Part shown: positions 8,632 to 17,851 of the stretch, one piece after another
How positions within the stretch are numbered: the first letter of the stretch is position 1
Layout of the letters: every line of letters begins with the position of its first letter
Source: Acidimicrobiales bacterium
GTDB lineage: Bacteria; Actinomycetota; Acidimicrobiia; Acidimicrobiales; MedAcidi-G1
Assembly: GCA_030747595.1 (NCBI GenBank)
Contig: JASLKK010000003.1
Location: forward strand, 196,928 to 256,601
Length of the DNA stretch: 59,674 nucleotides
Direction: 5' to 3'
Translations under genes and position numbers: made by a program
The notes under the pieces: generated by a model
What the model was told of the DNA's origin: nothing
Seen by the model: the letters and a program-made list of their open reading frames with translations, nothing else
Databases searched by the model: none

Positions 8632-9234
8632 ATGACCGTCGCCGACGCACTTCGCGACCGGCGGTCCTGTCGATCGTTTGCCGACCGGCCGTTGGCGCCA
8701 GGCCGGGTGGACGGTCTCGTCGACCGGGCCCGACGAACCCCGACGGCCGGAAACTGTCAGGGCGTCGAGTTCCTGGTGCTCGAGAGTGGTGAGGTCGCGG
8801 CCTATTGGGACACCACGCTGTCTGCCGATCGTCGAGCTGACTTCCCGTGGCCCGGGCTGCTGGTCGCTCCGGCCCTCGTGGTGCCCTGGGGCATTCCTGA
8901 TCGCTATGTGGCCCGCTATGCCGAAGCCGACAAGGCCCGGACCGGACTCGGGGACTCGGCCGGAGACTGGTCAGTGCCCTATTGGTTGACTGATGCTGCC
9001 TTTGCCGCCATGGCTCTCCAGATGCTCGCTGTTGAAGAGGGGTTGGGGTGCTGCTTCTTCGGCCTGTTCGACCACGAGGCAGCGGTGGCCGCACGATTCG
9101 GAGTGCCCGATGGGGCACGGGCCGTAGGCACTATCGCCATCGGGCATCCGGATCCGTTGGCTGACCGGCAAAGTGGCTCGGTCGACCGTCGGCGTCGGCC
9201 CCTGGGCGAGGTGCTGCATCGCGGCACGTGGTGA
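8632..9234 (+). CDS. Nitroreductase family FMN oxidoreductase
   Basis: The 200-residue protein starts at ATG 8632. The family uses FMN and NAD(P)H to reduce nitro compounds, quinones, flavins or enones. The N-terminal RRSCRSFADRPL, the TPTAGNCQG loop and the C-terminal GLGCCFFGLFDHEAAVAARFG and GTIAIGHP blocks are typical. In this family the early Arg/Ser cluster contacts FMN phosphate. No strong ribosome site is seen, and the gene follows the previous one by 28 bases, so translational coupling is likely. The neighbouring DUF35/thiolase pair suggests lipid or aromatic metabolism, but substrate is unknown. Confidence 0.85.
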   Translation: MTVADALRDRRSCRSFADRPLAPGRVDGLVDRARRTPTAGNCQGVEFLVLESGEVAAYWDTTLSADRRADFPWPGLLVAPALVVPWGIPDRYVARYAEADKARTGLGDSAGDWSVPYWLTDAAFAAMALQMLAVEEGLGCCFFGLFDHEAAVAARFGVPDGARAVGTIAIGHPDPLADRQSGSVDRRRRPLGEVLHRGTW

Positions 9235-9295
9235 CTCTTGATTCCCCTGAACGGCTCCCGAGGAGCCCGGTAGCGACCGCTGATGGGCTGACCGG

Positions 9296-9301
9296 TACCG
9301 T
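9296..9301 (+). promoter_or_regulatory. -10 hexamer of the DUF35 gene
   Basis: TACCGT ends 6 bases before the ATG at 9308. The gap back to the nitroreductase stop is 73 bases, long enough for a separate promoter. Confidence 0.45.
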
Positions 9302-9307
9302 CCGGTT

Positions 9308-9733
9308 ATGAGCGATGACACCGCCGGGGAGACCCCGGTCATTCCTGAGCGTCTACCCATAGTCGACTACCTCCAGTTGGGTAACGACCCTCACCTTCTG
9401 GCCAACGAGTGCACCAACTGCGGTGCCCGATTCTTTGACAGGCGAAACGCTTGCGCGAAGTGCGGCAAGGCCGAGTTTGCCTCCGCCCGAGTGGCTGATG
9501 ACGCTGTTCTGAAGTCCTTCAGCATCGTGCACCGAGCGGCGCCGGGCATTCCGGTGCCCTACGTCTCGGCGATCGTCGAGACTCGTGACGGCACGTCCGT
9601 GCGGGCGAACGTGGTTGGTCTCGACGACCCGATGACCGCCGAACTGGGGATGAGCCTGGTGTTCACCACCTACGGGTGTGGAACCGACGACAACGGGACC
9701 GAGTGCGTGGCCTTCGGCTACGCAGCGGTCTGA
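9308..9733 (+). CDS. DUF35 Zn-ribbon/OB-fold protein, thiolase partner
   Basis: The 141-residue protein has the DUF35 layout. An N-terminal helix comes first, then a rubredoxin-like zinc ribbon with two CxxC knuckles (ECTNCGARFF and CAKCGKAEF, about residues 36-57). An OB-fold follows, including PYVSAIVETRDGTSV and ECVAFGY near the end. DUF35 proteins bind acyl-CoA and form complexes with thiolase-like enzymes, as ChsH2 and its relatives do in steroid degradation. The thiolase gene lies 50 bases downstream, which fits such a complex. The substrate is unknown. Confidence 0.88.
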   Translation: MSDDTAGETPVIPERLPIVDYLQLGNDPHLLANECTNCGARFFDRRNACAKCGKAEFASARVADDAVLKSFSIVHRAAPGIPVPYVSAIVETRDGTSVRANVVGLDDPMTAELGMSLVFTTYGCGTDDNGTECVAFGYAAV

Positions 9734-9783
9734 CCGGCCTTCGGGCCACACGAACGAGCCATACGAGCGAGCAGGAGTACACG

Positions 9784-10980
9784 ATGAACGATGCAGTTTG
9801 GGTGCTGGGAACAAGCATGACCCGATTCGGGCGGTATCCCGAACTCGATGCAGTGGATCTAGCGTCAAGAGCGTGTCTAGACGCGCTGGCTGATGGCGGG
9901 GTGACCATCCACGACATGGACGTGATGGGCGCTGGCACGCTGTTTCAGGCCCAGGCGGGTATGGGGCAACGGATCCAGAAGCAGATTGGACAGACCGGGA
10001 TTCCCGTGTTCAACGTGACTAACGCGTGCGCCACCGGTGCTACGGCTATTCGGACCGTCTATCTGGCCATCAAGGCCGGAGAGGCCCAGATGGGCCTGGC
10101 TGTTGGCGTGGAGCAGATGGGGAAGATGGGCCTGTTGCGGGGCGGCGCTAAGGACGAAGCCAAGGTCTACGAGCCTGCGGGTCGCTACGGCGCTGTGGCG
10201 CCTATCGACGGCATTCTCGGCACCGAGACCATGCCGGGCGTGTTCGCTCAGGCTGGCATGGGGTACGCCTATGAGAACGACGGGGTGGGCTTCGAGCAGT
10301 TCGCCAAGGTGGCCTACAAGAACCACCTGCACTCCACGCTGAACCCGCTAGCTCAGTACCGCAAGGAGTTCTCCATGGAGGAGATTATGGGCTCCCCGGT
10401 ACAGAGTTACCCCAACACCCTGCTCATGTGCTGCCCGACCGGCGATGGTGCAGCCGCCGCCGTACTGGTATCCGAGGAGCGGCTGCGTTCCCTGCCGACC
10501 GAGGTCCAGAAGCGGGCCGTGAAGATCTCAGCTTCGGTGCTGACCAGCGATCCGTGGGTGGAGAGCGGCCAAGTGCAGCCCGACGTCAACACGCTGACCC
10601 GTAACGCTGCCGCTCAGGCCTACGAGGCGGCCGGCATTGGCCCAGAGGATCTCGACCTGGTCGAGCTCCACGACTGCTTCGCCACCGCCGAGCTCATTCA
10701 CTACGACAACCTGGGCCTATGCGAGCGGGGCGGGGCTGGCGACTTCATCGACTCCGGTGCGCCGTTTCGCGACGGTCGGATTCCAGTGAACGTGTCGGGG
10801 GGCTTGATCTCCAAGGGGCACCCCATTGGGGCAACCGGGGTGGCCAACGTCTATGAGGTCACTACACACCTGCGCGGAGAGGCCGGCGACCGTCAGGTCG
10901 AAGGAGCGACGGTGGGTCTGGCCCATGTCATCGGGCTTGGCTCAGCGTGCGGCATCCACATCCTCGAGAAGGCCGCCTGA
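9784..10980 (+). CDS. Thiolase (acetyl-CoA acetyltransferase / SCP2-like)
   Basis: The 398-residue protein starts at ATG 9784, with an AGGAG ribosome site 6 bases upstream. Thiolases cleave or condense beta-ketoacyl-CoA. The nucleophilic cysteine is Cys82 in NACATGA, the GHPIGATG histidine is His346, and the C-terminal GSACG cysteine is Cys389. The triad is complete, so it should be an active thiolase rather than one of the Ltp2-type aldolases that lost these residues. Pairing with the DUF35 gene is typical of lipid-transfer-protein thiolases of fatty acid or steroid pathways. It converges on the DUF255 gene. Confidence 0.92.
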   Translation: MNDAVWVLGTSMTRFGRYPELDAVDLASRACLDALADGGVTIHDMDVMGAGTLFQAQAGMGQRIQKQIGQTGIPVFNVTNACATGATAIRTVYLAIKAGEAQMGLAVGVEQMGKMGLLRGGAKDEAKVYEPAGRYGAVAPIDGILGTETMPGVFAQAGMGYAYENDGVGFEQFAKVAYKNHLHSTLNPLAQYRKEFSMEEIMGSPVQSYPNTLLMCCPTGDGAAAAVLVSEERLRSLPTEVQKRAVKISASVLTSDPWVESGQVQPDVNTLTRNAAAQAYEAAGIGPEDLDLVELHDCFATAELIHYDNLGLCERGGAGDFIDSGAPFRDGRIPVNVSGGLISKGHPIGATGVANVYEVTTHLRGEAGDRQVEGATVGLAHVIGLGSACGIHILEKAA

Positions 10981-11016
10981 CCAGTCGGTCGAGTTCGAGG
11001 GTCCGACCCGCCCCGG

Positions 11017-13041
11017 TCAGGACTGCTCGGCCAACGCAGCCCGTAAAGCGTCGGGAGTATCGACGGGGGCCTTGCAGGTGAAGTTTCGGCACACCCAGGC
11101 CCGGTCGCCATTTCGCCCCGCCCACAACGGTCCACCGAACGGCTCGCCCCATGCAAGGACGACATTGGGTCGCCACGTATTGGCCGCCGCGACCACCAGG
11201 TCGGGTCGGTCACCGGTCACCACGATCTCGGTGATCCCGGCGTGGAACAGGTCGGCGGCTCCCAGGAGGTGGCCGAACGCCGTGGGGTGCGCGCCCGTTT
11301 GCTCGCCCAGCAGTCTCAGTACGCCTTCAGCAGCCTCGGTGTAGCGGGCGTCGCCCACCAGGGCCCCGAGGCGCAGGAGGGCCACAGCGGCGAGGCTGTT
11401 GGCTGATGGTTGGGCGTTATCCATCAGGTCCTTGGGACGCCGAACCAGAGCCTCGGCGTCGTGTCCGGTGGAGTGGAACCCACCGTGGTCGACGTCCAGA
11501 AAACGGTCCAACAGCACGTCTGCAGTTGACACGGCTGTTTCGGTCCAGCGCGCTTCTCCCGAGGCCTCGCCGAGACGGGTCAGGCCGTCGACCATGGCAG
11601 CGTGGTCCGCCGCGTAACCGAGCGTGTGAGCGCCAGCGTTCGCTTGCCACGATCGCAGCCAGCGTCCGTCGTCACGACGTAGCGTCCGACACAGGAAGTC
11701 GGCATTGGACCGTGCGGCATCGAGCCAGTCCTCTTGGCCCACAGTCATGGCCGCCTCTGAGAGCGTGGCCAGCATCAGACCGTTCCATTCGGTGAGGACC
11801 TTGTCGTCCAGCCCGGGACGGATCCGCTGCTCCCGGCGGTCCAGCAGTGCCCGGCGGGCTCGTTCGACAGGTTCGGGTCGAATCAGGTCACCCCTGACGG
11901 GACGGTGGAGAATGTTCGCCCCCTCAAAGTTTCCATTCCCGGTGACGCCGTACCACTCGATGGCCGACTTGGCCACACCTTGCCCCAGGTTCTCGCAAAC
12001 CTCTCGTATCTCGTCCTCAGACCAGACGTAGAAGGTCCCTTCGGCGCCCTCTGAATCGGCATCCTCAGCTGAGAAGAACCCACCGTCCGGATGGCGCAGA
12101 TCAGCCAACACGTAGTCGATGGTCTCGGTGGCTACCTGCAGCCACCGTTGGTGACCCAGAACCCGCCACCCGTGGAGGTAGGTCCGGGCCAGTAGGGCGT
12201 TGTCGTACAGCATCTTCTCGAAGTGGGGAACGAGCCACCACGGGTCAACCGAGTAGCGGGCAAAACCGCCGGCCAACTGGTCATACATGCCGCCTGAGGC
12301 CATGGCATCCAGCGTGGTGGTGGCTACCTCGACGGCCCGTCGATCCGCCTTCCCGGCGGCATGACGGGCCGACAAGTGTCGAAGCAGGGCTTCGAGGCTC
12401 ATGGCCTGCGGGAACTTAGGAGCGCCCCCGAACCCTCCCCATTCATCGTCGTGCTGGTCGCTCAGGTGGCCGACAGCGGTGGTCATGACGTCGGGTGGGG
12501 GGGGAGCCTCAGCTGCGGGAAGATCGCCGTGACGGGCCATCGAGGCGGTGAGCCGGTCACCTAGACCGTCCAGATCGTCGCGCCGGGTCGTCCATGCCGT
12601 AGTCACAGCATCCAGAACTTGGGGGAAGGACGGCATGCCGCCCCGGGGCTGGTCCGGCCAGTAGGTGCCACCGTGGAACGGGCGGCCGTCAGGATGGCAG
12701 AACACCGTCATAGGCCAGCCACCCCGTCCGGTTAGAGCGGTTACGGCATCCATGTAGATCGAATCGATGTCCGGACGTTCCTCGCGGTCAACTTTCACGT
12801 TCACGAAGCCGGCGTTCATCGTCGCAGCGATCTCGGCGTTCTCGAAGCACTCGTGGGCCATGACATGGCACCAGTGGCAGGCCGAGTACCCCACGCTCAA
12901 CAGGATGGGGACGTCACGTTCGACGGCTGCAGCTATGGCCTCCGGACCCCACGGATACCAATCCACCGGATTGTCGGCGTGCTGGCGGAGGTAGGGACTG
13001 GACTGGCTGGCCAGGAGGTTCACCCGGACGACGCTACCCAC
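11017..13041 (-). CDS. DUF255 thioredoxin-domain protein (YyaL/SPATA20 family)
   Basis: The 674-residue protein has an N-terminal thioredoxin-like domain starting [19 protein letters not shown] with a CHWC redox motif at Cys55-Cys58. An alpha/alpha toroid resembling N-acylglucosamine epimerases follows (about residues 200-560). Length and order match the family, whose biochemical role is not established. The GTG at 13041 is used; a second in-frame GTG at 13023 would start nearer the conserved SSPYL block and is equally plausible. No ribosome site distinguishes them. It is divergent from menA with 47 bases between starts and converges on the thiolase gene. Confidence 0.93.
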   Translation of the reverse strand: MGSVVRVNLLASQSSPYLRQHADNPVDWYPWGPEAIAAAVERDVPILLSVGYSACHWCHVMAHECFENAEIAATMNAGFVNVKVDREERPDIDSIYMDAVTALTGRGGWPMTVFCHPDGRPFHGGTYWPDQPRGGMPSFPQVLDAVTTAWTTRRDDLDGLGDRLTASMARHGDLPAAEAPPPPDVMTTAVGHLSDQHDDEWGGFGGAPKFPQAMSLEALLRHLSARHAAGKADRRAVEVATTTLDAMASGGMYDQLAGGFARYSVDPWWLVPHFEKMLYDNALLARTYLHGWRVLGHQRWLQVATETIDYVLADLRHPDGGFFSAEDADSEGAEGTFYVWSEDEIREVCENLGQGVAKSAIEWYGVTGNGNFEGANILHRPVRGDLIRPEPVERARRALLDRREQRIRPGLDDKVLTEWNGLMLATLSEAAMTVGQEDWLDAARSNADFLCRTLRRDDGRWLRSWQANAGAHTLGYAADHAAMVDGLTRLGEASGEARWTETAVSTADVLLDRFLDVDHGGFHSTGHDAEALVRRPKDLMDNAQPSANSLAAVALLRLGALVGDARYTEAAEGVLRLLGEQTGAHPTAFGHLLGAADLFHAGITEIVVTGDRPDLVVAAANTWRPNVVLAWGEPFGGPLWAGRNGDRAWVCRNFTCKAPVDTPDALRAALAEQS

Positions 13042-13088
13042 GGGGTGGGGTGGAGGTTGCCGGAGTCCGGTCCCGGCAGACTGGTCCC

Positions 13089-13952
13089 ATGAACCGGTGG
13101 ATCCTCGGGGCGCGACCTCGCACCCTGCCTGCAGCGGTAGTGCCCGTGTTGGTTGGAACCGCCGTGGCCGCCGGGTCGGGGATCATCTGGTGGAGAGCTG
13201 CTGCCGCACTGGTGGTAGCCCTCGCCCTGCAGGTGGCCACGAACTACGCCAACGACCTGTCCGACGGCGTACGAGGTACCGACGGACCCCAACGCGTCGG
13301 TCCGACTCGGCTGGTCGGTTCAGGTCTCGCCGACGCCGCTGAGGTACGTCTGGCCATGCTGATCGCCTTCGGGGTGGCTGCGGTGGCCGGTCTGGCCCTG
13401 GCCGTTGCCGTGACGCCGTGGTTGCTGTTAGTCGGTGCAGCATCTATTGCCGCCGGCTGGCTCTACACCGGTGGCCCCCAGCCGTACGGCTACCTCGGAT
13501 TGGGAGAGGTGTTCGTCTTCGTGTTCTTCGGACTGGTGGCCACCGTGGGCAGCGTCTACGTCCACCAGCAGGAGGTTCCGGTCCTGGTCTGGCCAGCAGC
13601 GGTATCCGTGGGCTTTTTGGCCTGTTCGCTGCTGGTAGTCAACAACCTGCGCGATCGACCGACTGACGCCGAATCCGGGAAGCGGACCCTCGCCGTCCGG
13701 ATGGGGGACCGGCCGACCCGGATCCTCTATGTGGTGTTGATCGACGGGGCGCTCATCGCGGGTTCGCTGTGCGCCATCTCGAGGCCGTGGGCCGTACTGG
13801 TGCTCGGGGCCGGCGTGGTGGCCGGTCCGGCGGTGCGGCGGGTGCTGGCCGATGCCGAAGGGTCCGACCTGATAGACGTGCTGGGTCGTACGGGCCGCAC
13901 CCAGCTGGTGGCCGGTGCACTCCTGACCTTGGGACTCGTTCTGTCGGTCTGA
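13089..13952 (+). CDS. menA: 1,4-dihydroxy-2-naphthoate polyprenyltransferase
   Basis: MenA attaches the polyprenyl tail to 1,4-dihydroxy-2-naphthoate, giving demethylmenaquinone in the membrane. The 287-residue protein has about eight membrane segments. Both prenyl-diphosphate/Mg binding motifs are present: [14 protein letters not shown] (about residues 52-65) and [16 protein letters not shown] (from residue 185). The start is ATG 13089. The gene for the next step, menG, lies immediately downstream but faces it. A CAGACT sequence 6 bases before the start may be a weak version of the TANNNT promoters seen elsewhere here. Confidence 0.94.
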   Translation: MNRWILGARPRTLPAAVVPVLVGTAVAAGSGIIWWRAAAALVVALALQVATNYANDLSDGVRGTDGPQRVGPTRLVGSGLADAAEVRLAMLIAFGVAAVAGLALAVAVTPWLLLVGAASIAAGWLYTGGPQPYGYLGLGEVFVFVFFGLVATVGSVYVHQQEVPVLVWPAAVSVGFLACSLLVVNNLRDRPTDAESGKRTLAVRMGDRPTRILYVVLIDGALIAGSLCAISRPWAVLVLGAGVVAGPAVRRVLADAEGSDLIDVLGRTGRTQLVAGALLTLGLVLSV

Positions 13953-13994
13953 CTAGATCAATCGCTTCCGGTCGGCGACGAACGGACTTACCGG

Positions 13995-14726
13995 TCAGGT
14001 TCGCGTGGCGGTTAGTAGCTGGGCGATACCGCCACTGCACCGGTCTTTGGCTAACTCGGTAAATCCCGCCGCCTCGATGGTGGCCAGAAGCGTGCCTTCG
14101 GAAGGCAGGTAGGCCACGGATCGAGGCAGGTAGCGGTAGGCATCCCGATTGGAAAACACCCCGCCCACCAATGGCACGACCCGGCCGAAGTACACGCCGT
14201 GGCCGATTCGCAGCACGGGGTTTCGGGGTCGGTCAACCTCGAGCAGGGCGATCCGGCCGCCCGGGCGCAGCACTCTGGCCAGTTCGGCCAGGAACGGTTC
14301 GAGGCTGGTGAAGTTCCGCAGAGCGAATCCGCATGTCACCCCATCAATAGATCCGTCGGCGGCCGGTAGGCGCAGCGCGTCGGCGTGGACGAGGGGCGCC
14401 TCGGTCCGGGCGGCGGCCAGCATCCCCCACGACAAGTCCATTCCAATGGGGCGATGGCCTGCGTTGGACAGGTCACGGCATAGGTCGCCGGTCCCGCAGG
14501 CCAGGTCGAGGACGGTCGAGCAGTCCGGGAGAGAGAGGCGTCGTACTGTCCGTTTCCGCCAACGGACGTCCAGGCGAAACGTCATGATCCGGTTAACCAG
14601 GTCGTACCGAGGGGCAATGGCGTCGAACATGGAGCGCACCGCGGCGGCCTTCTCCTCCCCGGTGGGGAGGGGTGCGCCGGGGTTTGGAATGCGCCTGGTC
14701 TCAGGGAAGCGGCTTGGGTCGCTCAT
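13995..14726 (-). CDS. menG: Demethylmenaquinone methyltransferase (UbiE/MenG)
   Basis: This SAM-dependent enzyme methylates demethylmenaquinone, the last menaquinone step. The 243-residue protein has the UbiE signature FDAIAPRYDLVNRIMTFRLD, the SAM-binding VLDLACGTGD, the GMDLSWGML motif and the conserved FALRNF and LRPGG blocks. It is the last of a reverse-strand run, mshD-rlmN-membrane protein-menG, lying 57 bases after the membrane protein gene, so it may be cotranscribed. It converges on menA with a 42-base gap, in which I see only a weak inverted repeat. Confidence 0.94.
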   Translation of the reverse strand: MSDPSRFPETRRIPNPGAPLPTGEEKAAAVRSMFDAIAPRYDLVNRIMTFRLDVRWRKRTVRRLSLPDCSTVLDLACGTGDLCRDLSNAGHRPIGMDLSWGMLAAARTEAPLVHADALRLPAADGSIDGVTCGFALRNFTSLEPFLAELARVLRPGGRIALLEVDRPRNPVLRIGHGVYFGRVVPLVGGVFSNRDAYRYLPRSVAYLPSEGTLLATIEAAGFTELAKDRCSGGIAQLLTATRT

Positions 14727-14783
14727 GTCGGTTGGGGGAGGGGTCCTTGGTGGCGAGCTCGACGCGGAACCGGTCAGCTGTGC

Positions 14784-15119
14784 TCAGTTGAACCAGATCT
14801 TCTGGTGCTCCCGGCTCTGCGGATGGATTAGGAGAGCCAGAAGTACAACAGGAAACAGCAGGGCGAAGGCCAGGGCCATCGGATTGCCGAACCCGTACCA
14901 GGTGAGGCGAATAAACACGGCCACTCCGGCAGTACCCACACCGAGGCGCCAACCCCAGCGCCTGTCATTGGCGATGGCCCATGCCGCTGGGAACATGGCG
15001 ATACCGACCAGGAAGAGCGTCTGCCCTCGGACGAGGTTGAAGATTCCCTCGATGTACAGAAGCATTGTTGCTGACGCCAGCGTTTGCGGGTGCATGCGGT
15101 TGATCCAGCGACGTTCCAC
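14784..15119 (-). CDS. Small membrane protein of unknown function
   Basis: The 111-residue protein starts with GTG. Four hydrophobic segments can be seen (about residues 15-31, 34-50, 60-75 and 80-98), separated by short Arg/Asn-containing loops. It ends in a polar tail with QSREHQKIWFN. I recognise no family motif. The gene starts 12 bases after rlmN on the same strand and precedes menG, so it is probably in the same transcript. Conserved hydrophobic pattern and operon position support a real gene; function is unknown. Confidence 0.7.
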   Translation of the reverse strand: MERRWINRMHPQTLASATMLLYIEGIFNLVRGQTLFLVGIAMFPAAWAIANDRRWGWRLGVGTAGVAVFIRLTWYGFGNPMALAFALLFPVVLLALLIHPQSREHQKIWFN

Positions 15120-15131
15120 GTAGCCAGTCTG

Positions 15132-16325
15132 TCAGCGGCTCGACCCGTTACCTCCAGGGGTCGGGTTGCCTCGGCGTCCGGGTGCTGCGACTGGTACCGA
15201 CCGGTCGGCGTTCACGCTGTCGGCGTTAGCCCGCTCGGCACGTAACTGGCCGCAGGCAGCGTCGATCTCGGTGCCGCGGGTTCGGCGGATGGTGGCGTTG
15301 CCGCCCCGGGCGTTCACCTCGTCGGCGAACTCGCGAACACGGGAAGGTGGGGATCCGCGTGTCGGCCATCCGGGCGTGGGATTCAGTGGGATGAGGTTCA
15401 CATGGGCGCCCAGTGGACGGGCGTAGTCGGCCAGTCGGGCAGCGTCCTCCAGCCGGTCGTTGACGTTGTGAATGAGGGCCCACTCGAAGGAGAGGCGCCG
15501 ACCGGTGGCGGTGACGTGTGCTTGGCAGGCATCGGCCAGTTCGGCCAACGGGTAGCGCCGGTTTAACGGGACCAACTCGTCGCGAAGGCCGTCGTCCGCC
15601 GCATGCAACGACACTGCCAGGTTCACCGGCAGCCCCTCGGTGGCCATCCGACGGATGCCGGGCACCACGCCGACCGTCGAGATTGTGAGGTGGCGCGCTG
15701 ACAGCCCGAGGTCCCCGTGGAGGCGTCGGACGGCGGCCCACGTCCGGTCGTAGTTGGCCAGCGGTTCACCCATGCCCATGAAGACCACGTTGGAGACCCG
15801 GCGGTCGCCGGCCTCGACTTGGGCTCGCACAACCTGTTCCACGATCTCGCCGGTCGAGAGGTGGCGGTCGAAGCCCATCTGGCCGGTCGCGCAGAAGCCG
15901 CACGCCATGGCGCATCCGGCCTGAGTGCTGACACACACGGTGGAACGGTCCTTGTAGTGCATGAGCACCGTCTCGATGAGTGATCCGTCGGCCAGACGCC
16001 ACAGCCACTTGATGGTGTCGCCGCCGTCGCCCACCGACCGGGTGGCCTCGGTGAGAGCGGGGGGAAGGAGATTGGCCAGGGGGCCGCGTAGAGCCTTGGG
16101 GAGGGTGGAGACGTCCTCGGGGCCGATGAGATCGCGATACAGGCCCTGCCAGAGTTGGTCGACGCGGTAGGCGGGGAGCGCGGTCCCGGCGGTTTCGCCT
16201 ACTTCGGCGACGAGTCGGCCAAGCTCGGCACGGTCGGGGTCGTAGCGGCTAGGGGAGAGCCCTCTCGGGGGGCCGACTGCTGAAGAACCGGTTTCTACGT
16301 CGTCGGCTGCCGGGGAATGGTTCAC
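15132..16325 (-). CDS. rlmN: 23S rRNA (adenine-2503-C2) methyltransferase RlmN
   Basis: RlmN is a radical-SAM enzyme that methylates A2503 of 23S rRNA and A37 of some tRNAs. The 397-residue protein carries the CxxxCxxC cluster as CAMACGFC (Cys138, Cys142, Cys145) and the downstream GMGEPLANYD block. A C-terminal cysteine in GTEIDAACGQLRAE is the methyl-carrying residue, and a short disordered tail follows. The GTG start overlaps the mshD stop by 4 bases. The N-terminal 25 residues are not conserved-looking, so a later start cannot be excluded. Confidence 0.95.
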   Translation of the reverse strand: MNHSPAADDVETGSSAVGPPRGLSPSRYDPDRAELGRLVAEVGETAGTALPAYRVDQLWQGLYRDLIGPEDVSTLPKALRGPLANLLPPALTEATRSVGDGGDTIKWLWRLADGSLIETVLMHYKDRSTVCVSTQAGCAMACGFCATGQMGFDRHLSTGEIVEQVVRAQVEAGDRRVSNVVFMGMGEPLANYDRTWAAVRRLHGDLGLSARHLTISTVGVVPGIRRMATEGLPVNLAVSLHAADDGLRDELVPLNRRYPLAELADACQAHVTATGRRLSFEWALIHNVNDRLEDAARLADYARPLGAHVNLIPLNPTPGWPTRGSPPSRVREFADEVNARGGNATIRRTRGTEIDAACGQLRAERANADSVNADRSVPVAAPGRRGNPTPGGNGSSR

Positions 16326-17095
16326 CGGACGATGCGTTGGTAGGCCCGACTGGTGAATTCGCGATCGAAGCCGAGAGCCCCGTACATCTTGCGGGCCGGC
16401 TTGTTGTCGGACTCCACGTAGAGGATGGCCTGACGTAGGCCTTGATTCGTCAGGTAGGCCAGACCGGCCAACGAGAGTTCGCGACCAAGACCCCGACCGT
16501 GATGCTCTGGGTCCACGGCAATGGCGTAGATCTCTCCGAGCGCCGGTTTCTCGTCGGTGTGGATCTTGGTCCAGCAGAATCCGATAACTGAATCGTTCCC
16601 GTCGGCATCTGCTTCCTCGAGGATCAGGAAGCCCTCGGGGTCATACCAGGGCTCAGCCTGTTTGGCGGCGAGGTCTTCGGGGGTCATCTCGCCCTGTTCG
16701 GGGTGCCAGTCAAAGGCCTTGTTGTTGCACTCGATGAATGCCTCGGCGTCCTCGGGGCGAAAGGCCCGCACGATTAGGTCGGTGGGCAGCGCCGGTAGCT
16801 GTCTTCGCAGGCGCAGGAGGTCGCGGTAGGGCACGAAGCCGGCTCGAGTGGGGACCTCGTCGCTGCGCTCGTCGACTCGTTCGATCCAGTATTCGAGTCG
16901 TCCGCCACCCTCGATCACCACGGCCTGGGTGGCGGCTTCCAGCAGGCGACGCCCACGGTCGTCGTTGGTGCCCCGCTCGTCGGACGGGTCGCCGGGAGCG
17001 GCGGGTTCGGAGATGTTCAGTTCGACGAGCCAGCGTTCCGGATCACCGGAGAGGCTGGCGGTATCGGTTCCGTCCGTGACGGTCCACCGGTCCAT
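16322..17095 (-). CDS. mshD: Mycothiol synthase MshD
   Basis: MshD transfers acetyl from acetyl-CoA to the cysteine of Cys-GlcN-Ins, completing mycothiol, the main thiol of actinobacteria. The 257-residue protein has a degenerate N-terminal GNAT half and an active C-terminal GNAT half. NNKAFDWHPEQGEMT, EPWYDPEGFL, GEIYAIAVDPEHHGRGLG (acetyl-CoA loop) and LYVESDNKPARKMYGALGF match MshD closely. The ATG at 17095 is supported by a TAGCCT hexamer 7 bases upstream; an ATG at 17143 would place the promoter inside the gene. It is the first gene of the mshD-rlmN run and is divergent from nth. Confidence 0.92.
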   Translation of the reverse strand: MDRWTVTDGTDTASLSGDPERWLVELNISEPAAPGDPSDERGTNDDRGRRLLEAATQAVVIEGGGRLEYWIERVDERSDEVPTRAGFVPYRDLLRLRRQLPALPTDLIVRAFRPEDAEAFIECNNKAFDWHPEQGEMTPEDLAAKQAEPWYDPEGFLILEEADADGNDSVIGFCWTKIHTDEKPALGEIYAIAVDPEHHGRGLGRELSLAGLAYLTNQGLRQAILYVESDNKPARKMYGALGFDREFTSRAYQRIVR

Positions 17096-17102
17096 GGCGC
17101 TG

Positions 17103-17108
17103 AGGCTA
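17103..17108 (-). promoter_or_regulatory. -10 hexamer of mshD
   Basis: Reverse-strand TAGCCT ends 7 bases before the mshD ATG. Its first two bases are the complement of the first two bases of the nth hexamer, so the two divergent elements overlap by 2 bp. Confidence 0.5.
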
Positions 17109-17112
17109 CCGT
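17107..17112 (+). promoter_or_regulatory. -10 hexamer of nth
   Basis: TACCGT ends 8 bases before the GTG at 17121. It overlaps the mshD hexamer at positions 17107-17108. Confidence 0.5.
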
Positions 17113-17120
17113 CGCCCTTC

Positions 17121-17762
17121 GTGGGACGACCAAGGTCAATCAAGGGGCGGGCCGCCGAGGCACATCGACGGCTGGGTGATGAGTACCCGGGTGCCGAATG
17201 TGAGCTCGATCATGAGAATCCGTTCCAGCTTCTGGCCGCCACCATCCTTTCTGCCCAGTGCACCGACAAGAGGGTGAACATGGTGACGCCTGCCTTGTTC
17301 GCCGCATACCCAGAGCCGGTTGACCTAGCTGGGGCGGTGCCCCACGAACTGCAGGAGATCGTCCGCTCCACCGGCTTTTACGCCAACAAGGCGAAGAGCC
17401 TGCTGGGTATGGCCCAGCGCCTCGTAGAGGTATTCGATTCGGAGGTGCCGTCGTCGATGGCCGACCTGACGTCGCTGCCCGGGGTGGGGCGTAAGACGGC
17501 CAACGTGGTCCGCAGCGTGGCCCTCGACCTGCCGGGCCTGCCGGTGGATACTCATGTTGGACGACTCTCGCGGCGGCTGGGATTGACGACGGAGACGGAT
17601 CCGGTGAAGGTCGAGATGGAGCTGAATCCGATGGTGCCCGCGGCTCAGCGGGGAGAGTTCAGCCTCCGTCTGATTCTGCATGGTCGCCGGGTCTGTCCGA
17701 GTCGCAAGCCCCGGTGCGGGGAGTGTGTGCTTCAGGACTTCTGTCCCGCCGCCCATCTCTGA
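17121..17762 (+). CDS. nth: Endonuclease III
   Basis: This bifunctional DNA glycosylase/AP lyase removes oxidised pyrimidines. With the GTG start at 17121 the protein is 213 residues. The helix-hairpin-helix LPGVGRKTANVV holds the catalytic Lys125, and PVDTHVGRLSRRLGL holds Asp143. The C-terminal 4Fe-4S cluster ligands are Cys192, Cys199, Cys202 and Cys208 in the canonical Cx6Cx2Cx5C spacing. An ATG at 17094 would share bases with the mshD start codon and add nine non-conserved residues; the TACCGT hexamer favours 17121. A probable small RNA gene follows. Confidence 0.93.
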   Translation: MGRPRSIKGRAAEAHRRLGDEYPGAECELDHENPFQLLAATILSAQCTDKRVNMVTPALFAAYPEPVDLAGAVPHELQEIVRSTGFYANKAKSLLGMAQRLVEVFDSEVPSSMADLTSLPGVGRKTANVVRSVALDLPGLPVDTHVGRLSRRLGLTTETDPVKVEMELNPMVPAAQRGEFSLRLILHGRRVCPSRKPRCGECVLQDFCPAAHL

Positions 17763-17839
17763 CTTCGCTCGAAACAGGCATGATAGACGTCACTCGAAAA
17801 TAGGGATCAGAAGCCGTTCGAACCATCCTTGCGGTGGTG

Positions 17840-17845
17840 TACGTT
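17840..17845 (+). promoter_or_regulatory. -10 hexamer of the small RNA candidate
   Basis: TACGTT lies 6 bases before the first hairpin. TTCGAA at 17817-17822, with exactly 17 bases between, is a partial -35 match. Together they would start transcription at about 17852. Confidence 0.4.
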
Positions 17846-17851
17846 CATTCC

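Noticed and set aside
17094-17096. ATG start for nth that overlaps the mshD start codon (CCATGG)
   Set aside because: It would add nine non-conserved residues and precedes the TACCGT hexamer; GTG 17121 fits both promoter spacing and family length.
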